64,000 nucleotides of DNA from Streptosporangium pseudovulgare (GTDB lineage: Bacteria; Actinomycetota; Actinomycetes; Streptosporangiales; Streptosporangiaceae): NCBI RefSeq assembly GCF_014648055.1, contig NZ_BMQJ01000027.1, positions 1-64,000 on the forward strand. Direction: 5' to 3'. This document shows positions 32,547 to 41,344 of the stretch, piece after piece; within the stretch, counting starts at the first letter, position 1; each line of letters begins with the position of its first letter. Below the pieces are notes generated by a model, which was not told the DNA's origin, searched no databases, and saw only the letters and a program-made list of their open reading frames with translations. Both the position numbers and the translations under genes were made by a program.

Positions 32547-35027
32547 GTGGGCGTGATCGAGGAGATGACCTGCATCTACAACCACCTGCACGGATACGTG
32601 AGCGATGAGACCAGGGAGATCTGCCGCCGCTTCGAGGAGCTCTTCGAGCAGGGGCTGCCACCCGGGCCGGACACCGACTGGCGGGTGTACGGGCACTGGG
32701 CGCAGCTGAAGCTGGGCCTGGGCCCGGAAGGAGGGCACGAGCACGACGAGCGGGCGTTGCGGCTGATCCACTCGGTGGCCGAACGCGACATCGACTGGAC
32801 GCTCATGGACGCGCGGCTCCTCGTGCACCGGGCAGGCGAGCTGGTCCACCGGGGCCACACCCGCTACGAGGAGATCTACCGGCTCCCGTTCGCGGTGGCG
32901 CGCCGCTTCGGCTTCCAGGAGCGTCGTGAGCTGCTCGGATGGCTGGCGGAGCCGTCCCGGCGCTCCGGGTCCCGGACGCAGCAGGTCTGGCAGGCGCGGA
33001 GCGAGCAGGCGAGGGAGGCGCTGGCGGGGCGGCTGCAGGAGCTGCTGACCGAACCTCCCGGGCACGGCCCGGCCGGCGTGGTGCGCAACATGATCTGGGA
33101 GTGCGATGACTTCGCCCGGCTGCTCGCCGAGGAGTACGGTCCCCGCCTGGCCGCCCCCGAAGCCCTGCCGCTGCTGCGCCACTGGAACACCGCCCGGTCC
33201 GCCAAGCCGAGCGCCCGCTGGATCAGAACCGCCGAGACGCTGCTCACCGCGGACACGGTCGCCCTGCTCCGGGAGATCCTCACCCGCCTGGTGGCCCACC
33301 GGGAGAGGCGGGTCCGCCACATGGTGGACGGCGAGCACGTGTGGACGGAGACGGTCTTCCTGCACGAGCGCACCATCGTGCCGGTGCGCGGCATGATCTG
33401 GACGTGCGAGGTGACCGAGGAGCGGTGGGTGACCTCGCTCCTCGGCGACATCGCGCTGACCTGTGGCACCGGGAGCAACGGTATGGGCTCCACCTGCCGC
33501 AGCGAGAAGCTCGCCAACGCCGCCGTCGGCGTCCTGGCCCGCCGCGGCGGGCTGGAGGCGATCGTGCCGCTGGCCCGCGTCCAGGCCAAGACCCGCGCTC
33601 GATCCGTGCTGGCAGCCGTGGCGCGCACCCTGGACGCGGTGGCCGAGCAGGCGGGGCTGACCCGTGAACAACTGCTGGACCGCACCGTGCCGGCCTTCGG
33701 CCTCGGTCCGGACGGGGTGCGCGAGGAGAGGATCGGCGACCACCGGGTACGGCTGTGCGCCGACGGCCCCGCGCTGCGGTTCGTCAACGCCGCCGGAAAG
33801 GCCCTCAAGTCGGCGCCGCAGGCCGTCCGTAAGGATCCGGTGCTGGCCGAACTCAGGATCACGCTGAAGGAGCTCCGGCAGGCGCTCGCGGCCGAGCGGT
33901 TCCGGCTGGAGCAGGCGCTGATCAAGGAGCGTACGTGGCACTGGCGGGAGGTGGTCGAGTTCTTCCTCGACCACCCGGTCACCGGCCGATACGCCCGCAC
34001 GCTGATCTGGCGGCTCCCGCAGGGGTCCGCGGGGATCCCCGTCCGGACCGATGACGGCTGGGAACTGTCCGATCCCCGGGGGCACAGGGTCCGGCCGGAC
34101 CCCGGCACCCGGGTCGGGCTCTGGCACCCGATCCACGCGAGCGCCGAGGAGGTGCGGGTCTGGCGCGACCACCTGCTGGAGCATGGGATCCGCCAGCCGT
34201 ACAAACAGGCGTTCCGCGAGGTCTACCTGCTGACCCCGGCCGAGGAGCGCACCGGGACCTTCTCCAACCGGTTCGCCGGACACGTGCTCCGCTACGGCCA
34301 GGCCAAGACGCTGCTGAACCAGCGCGGCTGGACCGGCCTGTCGATCGGTCACTGGGACTACGAGTGCGGCGGCGACCAGGGTGCGGCGGTCAGGGAACTG
34401 TCCGGCTGGCGGGCCCGCTGGGGCATGCACGTGGTCAGCTCCCCGGAGGGCGACGGCTGGGACACGGCCTCACTCTGCGCCGGTGAGCGGATCACCTTCC
34501 ACCGCGCCGAGGACGCGCCCGGCCGTCACGACGAAGGCCACCGCGGGGACGTGCCGCTGACCGAGGTGCCGCCGCTGGTGCTGTCGGAGGTGCTGCGCGA
34601 CGCCGACCTCGCCGTGGGCGTCACCTCGGTCGGCCTCGGCGAGCGGGCGACCGGCGGGCACGAGGACTACTGGCACTCCTACGGCTTCGGCGAGCTCACC
34701 GAGACCGCCCGGACCCGCCGCGACGTGCTGACCCGGCTCCTGCCCCGGCTGAGGATCGCCGACCGGACGGAGCTGACCGACCGGTTCCTGCGGGTACGCG
34801 GCGACCTGCGGACCTACAGGATCCATCTTGGATCGGGCAACATCCTGATGGAGCCCAACGACGCCTACCTGTGCATCGTCCCCGGCGGTGACCGGGCCGC
34901 GCAGGCGGTCTTCCTGCCCTTCGAGGAGGACGGCGGCATGCTGTCGGTCATCCTGTCCAAGGCGTTCCTGCTGGCCGATGACACGTCCATCACCGATCCG
35001 TCGATCACCCGCCAGCTCGTCCCCTGA
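32547..35027 (+). CDS. DUF4132-domain protein
   Basis: An 826-residue cytosolic protein with no signal peptide or membrane helix. The C-terminal third carries the DUF4132 signature: AFREVYLLTPAEERTGTFSN, RFAGHVLRYGQAKTLLNQRGW, and near 762-779 GSGNILMEPNDAYLCIVP. The N-terminal two thirds look helical (ARM/HEAT-like, for example 100-240) with a central LTCGTGSNGMGSTCRSEKLANAA containing two Cys. DUF4132 is also found in the E. coli MolR/YehI group; no biochemical activity is known to me. GTG 32547 is 1 nt after the stop of the ubiquitin-like gene, so it is translationally coupled and probably works on or with that protein; this link is inference. Confidence 0.82.
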   Translation: MGVIEEMTCIYNHLHGYVSDETREICRRFEELFEQGLPPGPDTDWRVYGHWAQLKLGLGPEGGHEHDERALRLIHSVAERDIDWTLMDARLLVHRAGELVHRGHTRYEEIYRLPFAVARRFGFQERRELLGWLAEPSRRSGSRTQQVWQARSEQAREALAGRLQELLTEPPGHGPAGVVRNMIWECDDFARLLAEEYGPRLAAPEALPLLRHWNTARSAKPSARWIRTAETLLTADTVALLREILTRLVAHRERRVRHMVDGEHVWTETVFLHERTIVPVRGMIWTCEVTEERWVTSLLGDIALTCGTGSNGMGSTCRSEKLANAAVGVLARRGGLEAIVPLARVQAKTRARSVLAAVARTLDAVAEQAGLTREQLLDRTVPAFGLGPDGVREERIGDHRVRLCADGPALRFVNAAGKALKSAPQAVRKDPVLAELRITLKELRQALAAERFRLEQALIKERTWHWREVVEFFLDHPVTGRYARTLIWRLPQGSAGIPVRTDDGWELSDPRGHRVRPDPGTRVGLWHPIHASAEEVRVWRDHLLEHGIRQPYKQAFREVYLLTPAEERTGTFSNRFAGHVLRYGQAKTLLNQRGWTGLSIGHWDYECGGDQGAAVRELSGWRARWGMHVVSSPEGDGWDTASLCAGERITFHRAEDAPGRHDEGHRGDVPLTEVPPLVLSEVLRDADLAVGVTSVGLGERATGGHEDYWHSYGFGELTETARTRRDVLTRLLPRLRIADRTELTDRFLRVRGDLRTYRIHLGSGNILMEPNDAYLCIVPGGDRAAQAVFLPFEEDGGMLSVILSKAFLLADDTSITDPSITRQLVP

Positions 35028-35034
35028 ACCCGCC

Positions 35035-35082
35035 GTGGCGGCCTCCCCGTGCTCCCGCCGCGGCCATCGGGGAGGCCGCCAC
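35035..35082 (+). terminator. Strong hairpin after the DUF4132 gene
   Basis: A perfect 14-bp inverted repeat (35035-35048, GTGGCGGCCTCCCC, with 35069-35082) with a 20-nt loop starts 7 nt after the stop codon. It closes the two-gene unit. Confidence 0.72.
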
Positions 35083-35376
35083 CGCCGGGGCGGCGGCACG
35101 GGGCCGTTCCGGGAGGTCGTGACCGGGGCGGCGCGTCGCCGCACGCCGTCCCGGCCGTCACGTCGTCCCGGCTGTCACGTCGGCCCGGCCGGCCGTACGT
35201 TGCCCCGGGCCGTCGCGTCGGCTCGGTGCCGCCCGCTTTCCCCCGTGTGTCTTATCCCCGGAGATCCACACCCCCCGTGTGGCCACGATCACACCCGACC
35301 ATAACCCTCTTTTCAGGTAGGTTATTATAGATTTACTCCAGGCGATCCCATGCCTCCGTTCACGAAGGGCAGCCCC
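35083..35376 (+). promoter_or_regulatory. Control region of the ABC/monooxygenase operon
   Basis: No gene is seen. Its last 80 nt are AT-rich. An inverted repeat ATAACC (35301-35306) / GGTTAT (35320-35325) with a 13-nt loop overlaps a probable -10 (TTATTATAG, 35322-35330), so it may be the operator of the operon. AAGGGC precedes ATG 35377. Confidence 0.5.
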
Positions 35377-37023
35377 ATGTCACGTTCCAGACTGCGATTC
35401 GCCGCCGCGAGCGCCGCCACGCTCGCCGTCGCAGGGCTTCTCGGGGCCTGTGGCGGCACGGGACCCGCGGCGGACTCCCCGGCCGGAAAGGCGAAGGCCG
35501 CGGGGCGGCCGGTGTACGGCGGCACGCTGACCTATCTGGAGCACCAGCCTCCGACCTGCCTCTACCTGCCGGCCGCCGGGTTCTATCCGAACGGCGGCAT
35601 CCTGAACCAGATCACCGACAAGCTCACCTGGCAGAACCCGGAGACGCTGAAGATCGAGCCGTGGATCGCCACCAAGTGGGAGATCGACAAGGACGCGACC
35701 GAGTACACCTTCCACCTGCGTGACGGCGTGACGTTCAGCGACGGCACCCCGCTCGACGCGGAGGCGGTGGCCGCGAACTTCGACGTCTACGGCCTCGGCG
35801 ACGAGAAGCGGAAGCTCCCGGTCGCGGAGTTCGTCAACAACTACGAGCGCAGCGAGGTCATCGACCCCCTGACCGTGCGCTTCCATTTCACCAAGCCCTC
35901 GCCCGGTTTCCTCCAGGGCACGTCCGTCATCGGCGCCGGCCTGGTCTCGAAGAAGACGATCGCCCTGCCGTACGAGGAACAGTGCCGGCTGAGGAACATC
36001 GTCGGCTCCGGCCCCTTCACGGTGAAGAACCAGGTCGTCGACAAGGAGGTGGACCTCGCCGCCCGCGGGGACTACAACTGGGCGCCGCCGTCGTCCGAGC
36101 ACCAGGGCCGGGCCTACCTCGACGAGATCAAGATCATCGTGACGCCCGAGGACAACGTGCGCGTCGGCGCGCTCATCTCCGGACAGGCCGATTTCGTCCG
36201 GTACGTGCAGGCGTACGACGAGGCGACCGTCAAGAACGCCGGGTTCACCGTCTACGCCGAACCCACCAGGGGCGTGAACAACGGCCTCTACCTGCGGCCG
36301 GGCAACAGCATCCTGAAGGACCGCGACGTCCGCAAGGCGCTCCAGGCCGGGACGAACGCCAAGGAGGTCGTCGAGACCCTCTTCACCTCCGGCTACCCGG
36401 TGGCCACCTCGGTGCTGAGCCGGCTCGCCCAGGGCTACACGGACCTGTCGAAGGAGCTCGCCTACGACCCGGACCGGGCCGCCAGGCTGCTGGACGAGGC
36501 CGGCTGGACCCGCGGCCCCGACGGCGTCCGGGAGAAGGACGGCAGGAAGCTCCAGCTCGGCGTGTTCGTCTCCGGCCCCCAGCCGCTCTCGAAGCAGACC
36601 CTGGAACTGGTCGGCCAGCAGTGGGCCAAGATCGGGGTCAAGCTGGAGATCCGCCCCGCCGACGCGGGCACCCAGGCCGTGGACATCAAGGACGCCGAGA
36701 AGACCGCCGTCGCGCACAGCATGGTCGGCCGCGCCGACCAGGACGTGATCAAGAGCCACTTCCACAGCCGGAACCGCGACGCCATCCTCTCCGACGACGA
36801 GAAGCTGGACCGGCTGCTGGAGGAGGAGTCGGCCGAGCCCGACGTCACCAAGCGCAACGCCAAGGTCGCCGAGATCCAGCGGTACGTGGTCGACCAGGGG
36901 TACGCCATCCCGCTGTTCGAGGAGCCCCAGGTGTACGGCGGGGCGCCCTACGTGCACGGAGTCGCCTTCGAGGCGGTGGCCAGGCCCTCGTTCTACTCGG
37001 TCTGGAAGTCGGAGCGGGAGTAG
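35377..37023 (+). CDS. ABC transporter substrate-binding lipoprotein (SBP family 5)
   Basis: A 548-residue exported lipoprotein. The signal peptide ends in the lipobox LLGAC with Cys25 as lipid anchor. The mature part is a peptide/nickel-type binding protein: YGGTLTYLEHQPPTCLYL, YTFHLRDGVTFSDGTPLDAEAV, SPGFLQGTSVIGAGLVSK, RPGNSILKDRDVRKALQAG. It matches what I remember of the TIGRFAM group named KPN_01854, which travels with the enzymes found downstream. ATG 35377 (AAGGG 8 nt upstream) is chosen over ATG 35350. It is the first gene of a ten-gene operon; the ligand is unknown. Confidence 0.9.
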   Translation: MSRSRLRFAAASAATLAVAGLLGACGGTGPAADSPAGKAKAAGRPVYGGTLTYLEHQPPTCLYLPAAGFYPNGGILNQITDKLTWQNPETLKIEPWIATKWEIDKDATEYTFHLRDGVTFSDGTPLDAEAVAANFDVYGLGDEKRKLPVAEFVNNYERSEVIDPLTVRFHFTKPSPGFLQGTSVIGAGLVSKKTIALPYEEQCRLRNIVGSGPFTVKNQVVDKEVDLAARGDYNWAPPSSEHQGRAYLDEIKIIVTPEDNVRVGALISGQADFVRYVQAYDEATVKNAGFTVYAEPTRGVNNGLYLRPGNSILKDRDVRKALQAGTNAKEVVETLFTSGYPVATSVLSRLAQGYTDLSKELAYDPDRAARLLDEAGWTRGPDGVREKDGRKLQLGVFVSGPQPLSKQTLELVGQQWAKIGVKLEIRPADAGTQAVDIKDAEKTAVAHSMVGRADQDVIKSHFHSRNRDAILSDDEKLDRLLEEESAEPDVTKRNAKVAEIQRYVVDQGYAIPLFEEPQVYGGAPYVHGVAFEAVARPSFYSVWKSERE

Positions 37024-37025
37024 CG

Positions 37026-37961
37026 GTGGCGAGGTATCTGCTCCGACGGGCCGGGCAGGCGGCGTTCGTGCTGTGGGCCGCCTTCACCGTCGCCTACGTC
37101 CTCCTGCAGCTGCTGCCGGGCGACTCGATCCTGATCAAGTTCCAGAACCCCGAGCTGGGCCTGTCGCCGCGGCAGATCGAGGAGATCCGCGCCTACTACG
37201 ACGGCGGCGCGTCCCCCCTGGAGTCCTACGCGACCACCCTGCTCGGGTTCCTGCGCGGCGGCTTCGGCTACTCCATCGACACCGGCACCCCGGTGGTCGA
37301 GAGGCTGGCCGAGGCGCTGCCCGCGACGGCCGTGCTGGCCGGAAGCGGGTTCCTGCTGGCGGTGCTGATCGCCGTGGTGATCGCGTTCGCGGCGGGTCAC
37401 AGCAGGACGTCGTGGGTCAGGGACGCGCTGCTGGCGGTGCCGTCGCTGTTCGTCTCGGTCCCGGTGTTCTGGCTGGGCATCCTGCTCATCCAGGTGTTCT
37501 CGTTCCGGCTCGGCCTGGTGCCCGTCATCGGGGGAAGCGCCCTCCAGCAGCTCGTCCTGCCCGTGCTGACGCTGGCCGTGCCGATCGCCGCCCCGATCGC
37601 GCAGGTCCTGGCCCGGAGCGTCGACCGGGTCCAGGCGCAGGCGTTCGTGCCCGTCGTGGCCGCGAAGGGCGCGTCACGGTGGTGGATCCTCTGGCGGCAC
37701 GTGGCGCGCAACGCGGCGCTGCCCGCGCTGACCGTGGCCGGGGTGACGTTCGGCGAGCTGATCGCCGGTTCCGTCGTGACGGAGACGGTGTTCGGCCGCA
37801 ACGGCATCGGCAGGCTGACCGAGCAGGCCGTGAACGCCCAGGACACGCCGGTGATGCTCGCCGTCGTGGTGCTCGCCGCGGCCGTGTTCGTGCTGGTCAA
37901 CCTCGCCGTCGATGTGCTCTTCCCGGTGCTCGACCCGCGGCTGAGGGCGGTGACCGGATGA
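37026..37961 (+). CDS. ABC transporter permease (DppB/OppB type)
   Basis: A 311-residue inner-membrane permease beginning with GTG 37026, 2 nt after the lipoprotein stop. It has six membrane segments (RRAGQAAFVLWAAFTVAYVLLQ at the N-terminus), the OppB-like loop LLPGDSILIKF, and the EAA loop AAKGASRWWILWRHVARNA that contacts the ATPase. The last 4 nt overlap the next permease (ATGA). Confidence 0.92.
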   Translation: MARYLLRRAGQAAFVLWAAFTVAYVLLQLLPGDSILIKFQNPELGLSPRQIEEIRAYYDGGASPLESYATTLLGFLRGGFGYSIDTGTPVVERLAEALPATAVLAGSGFLLAVLIAVVIAFAAGHSRTSWVRDALLAVPSLFVSVPVFWLGILLIQVFSFRLGLVPVIGGSALQQLVLPVLTLAVPIAAPIAQVLARSVDRVQAQAFVPVVAAKGASRWWILWRHVARNAALPALTVAGVTFGELIAGSVVTETVFGRNGIGRLTEQAVNAQDTPVMLAVVVLAAAVFVLVNLAVDVLFPVLDPRLRAVTG

Positions 37962-38755
37962 ACCGGCCGAAGACCGGGCTGCTCGTGGCCTCGCTGGTGC
38001 TCGCGGTCGTCGCGCTCTGGGCGCTCGCGCCGGGCCTGTTCACCGCCCACGACCCCATCGCGGGCGTGCCCGCCGAGAAGCTCCAGGCGCCGAGCGCGCG
38101 GCACCTGTTCGGCACCGACGCGGTGGGCCGCGACCTGTTCGCGAGAGTGGTGCACGGGTCCGTGCACTCGCTGTCGGGGGCGTTCGTGGCCGTCGCGGTC
38201 GGGCTGCTCCTGGGGACCCTGCTCGGGCTGCTGGCCGGATCGGCCGGCGGGCCGGTCGACGACGCGGTCATGCGCTTCGTCGACGTGCTGCTCTCGGTGC
38301 CCGGCCTGCTCCTGGCACTCACCGTGATCATCCTGCTCGGCCCCGGTACGGTGAACGTGGCGATCGCGGTCGGCACCGGCTCGGTCGCGGCCTTCGCCCG
38401 GCTCGCCCGGTCCGAGGTGGTGCGGGTGCGCCGTACCGACTACGTGGAGGCCGCGTTCGGCAGCGGCGGCAGGTACCCGGTCGTGCTCTGGAGGCACGTG
38501 CTGCCGAACTCGCTCGGACCCGTCATCGCGCTCACCGCGCTGCAGTTCGGCATGGCGATCCTGGCCATCTCGACGCTCGGCTTCCTCGGCTACGGCGCGG
38601 AGCCGCCCACACCGGAGTGGGGCCTGCTGATCGCCGAAGGGCGCAACTACCTGGCGACGTCGTGGTGGCTGACCACGCTGCCGGGGGCCGTGGTGGTCGC
38701 GGTGGTGCTCGCCGCCGGCCGGATCAGCCACTCCATCGGAAGGAGCACGGCATGA
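37958..38755 (+). CDS. ABC transporter permease (DppC/OppC type)
   Basis: A 265-residue permease. An N-terminal membrane helix precedes HLFGTDAVGRDLFARVVHG, the DppC signature, then five more helices and the EAA loop EAAFGSGGRYPVVLWRHVLPN. It pairs with the upstream permease. It overlaps both neighbours by 4 nt (ATGA at each end). Confidence 0.92.
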   Translation: MNRPKTGLLVASLVLAVVALWALAPGLFTAHDPIAGVPAEKLQAPSARHLFGTDAVGRDLFARVVHGSVHSLSGAFVAVAVGLLLGTLLGLLAGSAGGPVDDAVMRFVDVLLSVPGLLLALTVIILLGPGTVNVAIAVGTGSVAAFARLARSEVVRVRRTDYVEAAFGSGGRYPVVLWRHVLPNSLGPVIALTALQFGMAILAISTLGFLGYGAEPPTPEWGLLIAEGRNYLATSWWLTTLPGAVVVAVVLAAGRISHSIGRSTA

Positions 38756-40305
38756 GCCTGCTCGACATCCGCGACCTCGCCGTGTCCTACGGCGGCAGGC
38801 CCGCGGTCAGAGGGATCTCCTTCCGCGTGGAGCCGAAGGAGGTCGTCGCCCTCGTCGGCGAGTCGGGGTCCGGCAAGTCCACCACCGCGCACGCGGTCAT
38901 GGGACTGCTCCCCCCGGGCGGGACGGTGGACGGCGGCCGGATCCTGCTCGGCGACGCCGACCTGACCTCGTGGTCCTCACGGCGCATGGAGTCGGTGCGC
39001 GGCACACGGATCGGCCTGGTCCCGCAGGACCCGGCGAACTCCCTCAACCCGGTCAAGACCATCGGCGCCCAGATCGGCGAGGTGTTCCGCCTGCACGGGC
39101 GGGGCGACCGCCGTACGATCCGGCGGCGGGTCGTCGAGCTGCTCGCCCGCGTCGGCCTGTCCGACCCGGAGACACGGGCCCGCCAGTACCCGCACGAGCT
39201 CTCCGGAGGGATGCGGCAACGGGTGCTCATCGCCATCGCGATCGCCCTGGAACCGCAACTGATCATCGCCGACGAGCCCACCAGCGCCCTGGACGTCACC
39301 GTGCAGCGGCGCATCCTGGACCTCATCGACGACCTGCGTGCCGAGTTCGGCACGGCGGTGCTGCTGGTCACCCACGACCTGGGCGTGGCCGCCGCCCGCT
39401 CGGACCGGCTGGTCGTCATGAAGGACGGCCTGGTCGAGGAGGAGGGACCGACCTCCGCCGTGATCGCCGATCCCCGGGCCGGCTACACCGCGCGGCTGCT
39501 GGACGACGCCCCGGCCCTGTCGGCCCGGGACTTCCGGACCGCCGAGCCGGGCGGCCGCGGCCCCGCCGTCGTGGTCCGGGACCTGGTCAAGGAGTTCCGG
39601 ACCGGCCGGCGCCCGTTCCGCGCCGTCGACGGAGTCTCCTTCGAGGTGGCGGCCGGGACGACGCACGCGCTGGTGGGGGAGTCGGGCTCGGGCAAGACCA
39701 CCACGGCGCGGACGGTGGCGCGCTTCGCCGAGCCCACGTCCGGGACGGTGGAGATCCCCGGGGCGGGCCCGGGACGCCTGTTCCGCCGCCACGTCCAGCT
39801 CGTGTACCAGAACCCGTACGGGTCGCTCGACCCCCGGCAGTCCATCGCGGAGATCGTGGAGGAGCCGCTGCGCAACTTCCGGCTCGGCGACCGCGCGGCC
39901 CGCCGTACCCGCGTCACCGAACTGCTGGAACGGGTGGCGCTCCCGCGGGACGTCGCCGGGCGCAGGCCCCGGGAGCTCTCCGGCGGGCAACGGCAGCGGG
40001 TGGCCATCGCCCGCGCGCTGGCCGCCGGACCCGAGGTGCTCGTGCTCGACGAGGCGGTCTCCGCGCTCGACGTCACCGTCCAGGCGCAGATCCTCGACCT
40101 GCTGGAACGGCTCCAGCGCGACCTCGGACTGACCTATCTCTTCATCTCGCACGACCTCGCGGTGGTGCGGCAGATCTCACACACCATCTCCGTCATGAGC
40201 GAAGGACGCATCGTGGAATCCGGAACGACCCGGCAGGTCTTCACCGACCCATGCCATCCCTACACCCGGGAGCTTCTCGCCGCGATCCCGGAGCCGGTCC
40301 GATGA
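38752..40305 (+). CDS. ABC transporter ATP-binding protein, two fused domains (DppD-DppF)
   Basis: A 517-residue protein with two complete nucleotide-binding domains. First: Walker A GESGSGKST (36-44), signature LSGGMRQRV, Walker B IIADEPTSALD. Second (from about 265): GESGSGKTT, LSGGQRQRVAIARAL, VLVLDEAVSALD; here Asp-Glu-Ala replaces the usual Asp-Glu-Pro, which should not affect catalysis. It energises the two permeases. Overlaps by 4 nt on both sides. Confidence 0.94.
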   Translation: MSLLDIRDLAVSYGGRPAVRGISFRVEPKEVVALVGESGSGKSTTAHAVMGLLPPGGTVDGGRILLGDADLTSWSSRRMESVRGTRIGLVPQDPANSLNPVKTIGAQIGEVFRLHGRGDRRTIRRRVVELLARVGLSDPETRARQYPHELSGGMRQRVLIAIAIALEPQLIIADEPTSALDVTVQRRILDLIDDLRAEFGTAVLLVTHDLGVAAARSDRLVVMKDGLVEEEGPTSAVIADPRAGYTARLLDDAPALSARDFRTAEPGGRGPAVVVRDLVKEFRTGRRPFRAVDGVSFEVAAGTTHALVGESGSGKTTTARTVARFAEPTSGTVEIPGAGPGRLFRRHVQLVYQNPYGSLDPRQSIAEIVEEPLRNFRLGDRAARRTRVTELLERVALPRDVAGRRPRELSGGQRQRVAIARALAAGPEVLVLDEAVSALDVTVQAQILDLLERLQRDLGLTYLFISHDLAVVRQISHTISVMSEGRIVESGTTRQVFTDPCHPYTRELLAAIPEPVR

Positions 40306-41294
40306 GGCTCGGCTTCTTCACCCGGATCCTCGACGAGGCGCCGCCCGGAGAGCGTTACCGGCTGGCGGCCGAACAGATCCGGCACGCGGAGGCCCTGGGG
40401 TTCGACACCGCCTGGGTCGCGCAGCACCACTTCGACGCCGCCGAGGGCGGCCTGCCCTCGCCGCTGGTGTTCCTGGCGCACGTGGCGGCGGAGACCGGCA
40501 GGATCCGCCTCGGCACCGGCATCATCACGCTCCCGCTCGAAGATCCGCTGCGCACGGCCGAGGACACCGCCGTACTCGACCTGCTGTCCGACGGCCGACT
40601 GGAAGTGGGCGTGGGCAGCGGGGGGACACCCGCCTCCTTCGCCCCCTTCGGCCGCGACAGCGCCGGCCGCGCGGCCCTTTACGCCGAGCACCTGGCCGTG
40701 CTGGTCCGGGCCTGGTCCGGGGAGGACCTCGGCGGCGGCAACCGGCTCCATCCGCCCGCGCCCCGGCTGACCGGCGCCGTGTGGGAGGCGACGTTCTCCG
40801 CGGCCGGCGGCGCCCGCGCCGGCCGGGCGGGCAACGGGCTGATGCTCTCGCGCACCCAGCCCCGCCCCGCCGACCGGCCGCAGGCGACCCTCGCGGAGCT
40901 CCAGCGGCCCATCGTGGACGCCTACCTGGAGAACCTGCCGCCGGACGCCACACCGCGGATCATGGCCTCGCGCACCGCCTTCGTGGCCGACAGCCGGACC
41001 GAGGCGCTCCGGCACGCGGAACGCGGCCTCAGCGGCGGCAGGCTCCCGTTCGAGCTGCCCGACAGCGACCTCGACCGGCGGATCACCGCGTTCGACGTGC
41101 ACGTCGGCACCCCGCGGGACGTCATCGAGACCCTCCAGGCCGACCCGGTCCTCGACCGGGTGACCGACCTGGCCCTCCAGGTGCACTCGGTCGACCCGCC
41201 GCATCCCCTCATCCTCCGCTCCATCGAGCTGCTGGCGACCGAGGTCGCGCCCGCGCTCGGCTGGGTCCCCTCGGCGGAGAGGAGCCTCGCGTGA
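40302..41294 (+). CDS. Luciferase-like FMN-dependent monooxygenase
   Basis: A 330-residue TIM-barrel flavin enzyme of the bacterial luciferase group: FFTRILDEAPPGERYRL, LGFDTAWVAQHHFDAAEGG, IRLGTGIITLPLEDPLRTAEDTAVLDLLSDGRLEVGVGSGG. It resembles the group I know as KPN_01858. It would use FMNH2 and oxygen to cleave or oxidise the compound imported by the ABC system; a flavin reductase is not encoded here. Overlaps the ATPase gene (ATGA) and the micro-ORF (GTGA). Confidence 0.9.
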   Translation: MRLGFFTRILDEAPPGERYRLAAEQIRHAEALGFDTAWVAQHHFDAAEGGLPSPLVFLAHVAAETGRIRLGTGIITLPLEDPLRTAEDTAVLDLLSDGRLEVGVGSGGTPASFAPFGRDSAGRAALYAEHLAVLVRAWSGEDLGGGNRLHPPAPRLTGAVWEATFSAAGGARAGRAGNGLMLSRTQPRPADRPQATLAELQRPIVDAYLENLPPDATPRIMASRTAFVADSRTEALRHAERGLSGGRLPFELPDSDLDRRITAFDVHVGTPRDVIETLQADPVLDRVTDLALQVHSVDPPHPLILRSIELLATEVAPALGWVPSAERSLA

Positions 41295-41344
41295 CCACGA
41301 CGGCACGAGACCCGTACGCCCCGGCAGGAACGAGCCCCGCATGA
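41291..41344 (+). CDS. 17-residue micro-ORF bridging two operon genes
   Basis: GTG 41291 overlaps the monooxygenase stop (GTGA) and its TGA overlaps the ATG of the next gene (ATGA at 41341). It encodes MTTTARDPYAPAGTSPA. Because every junction in this operon is a 4-nt overlap, this ORF keeps a reinitiating ribosome on track across what would otherwise be a 46-nt gap. It may be only a translational bridge; the peptide has no recognisable function. Confidence 0.5.
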   Translation: MTTTARDPYAPAGTSPA

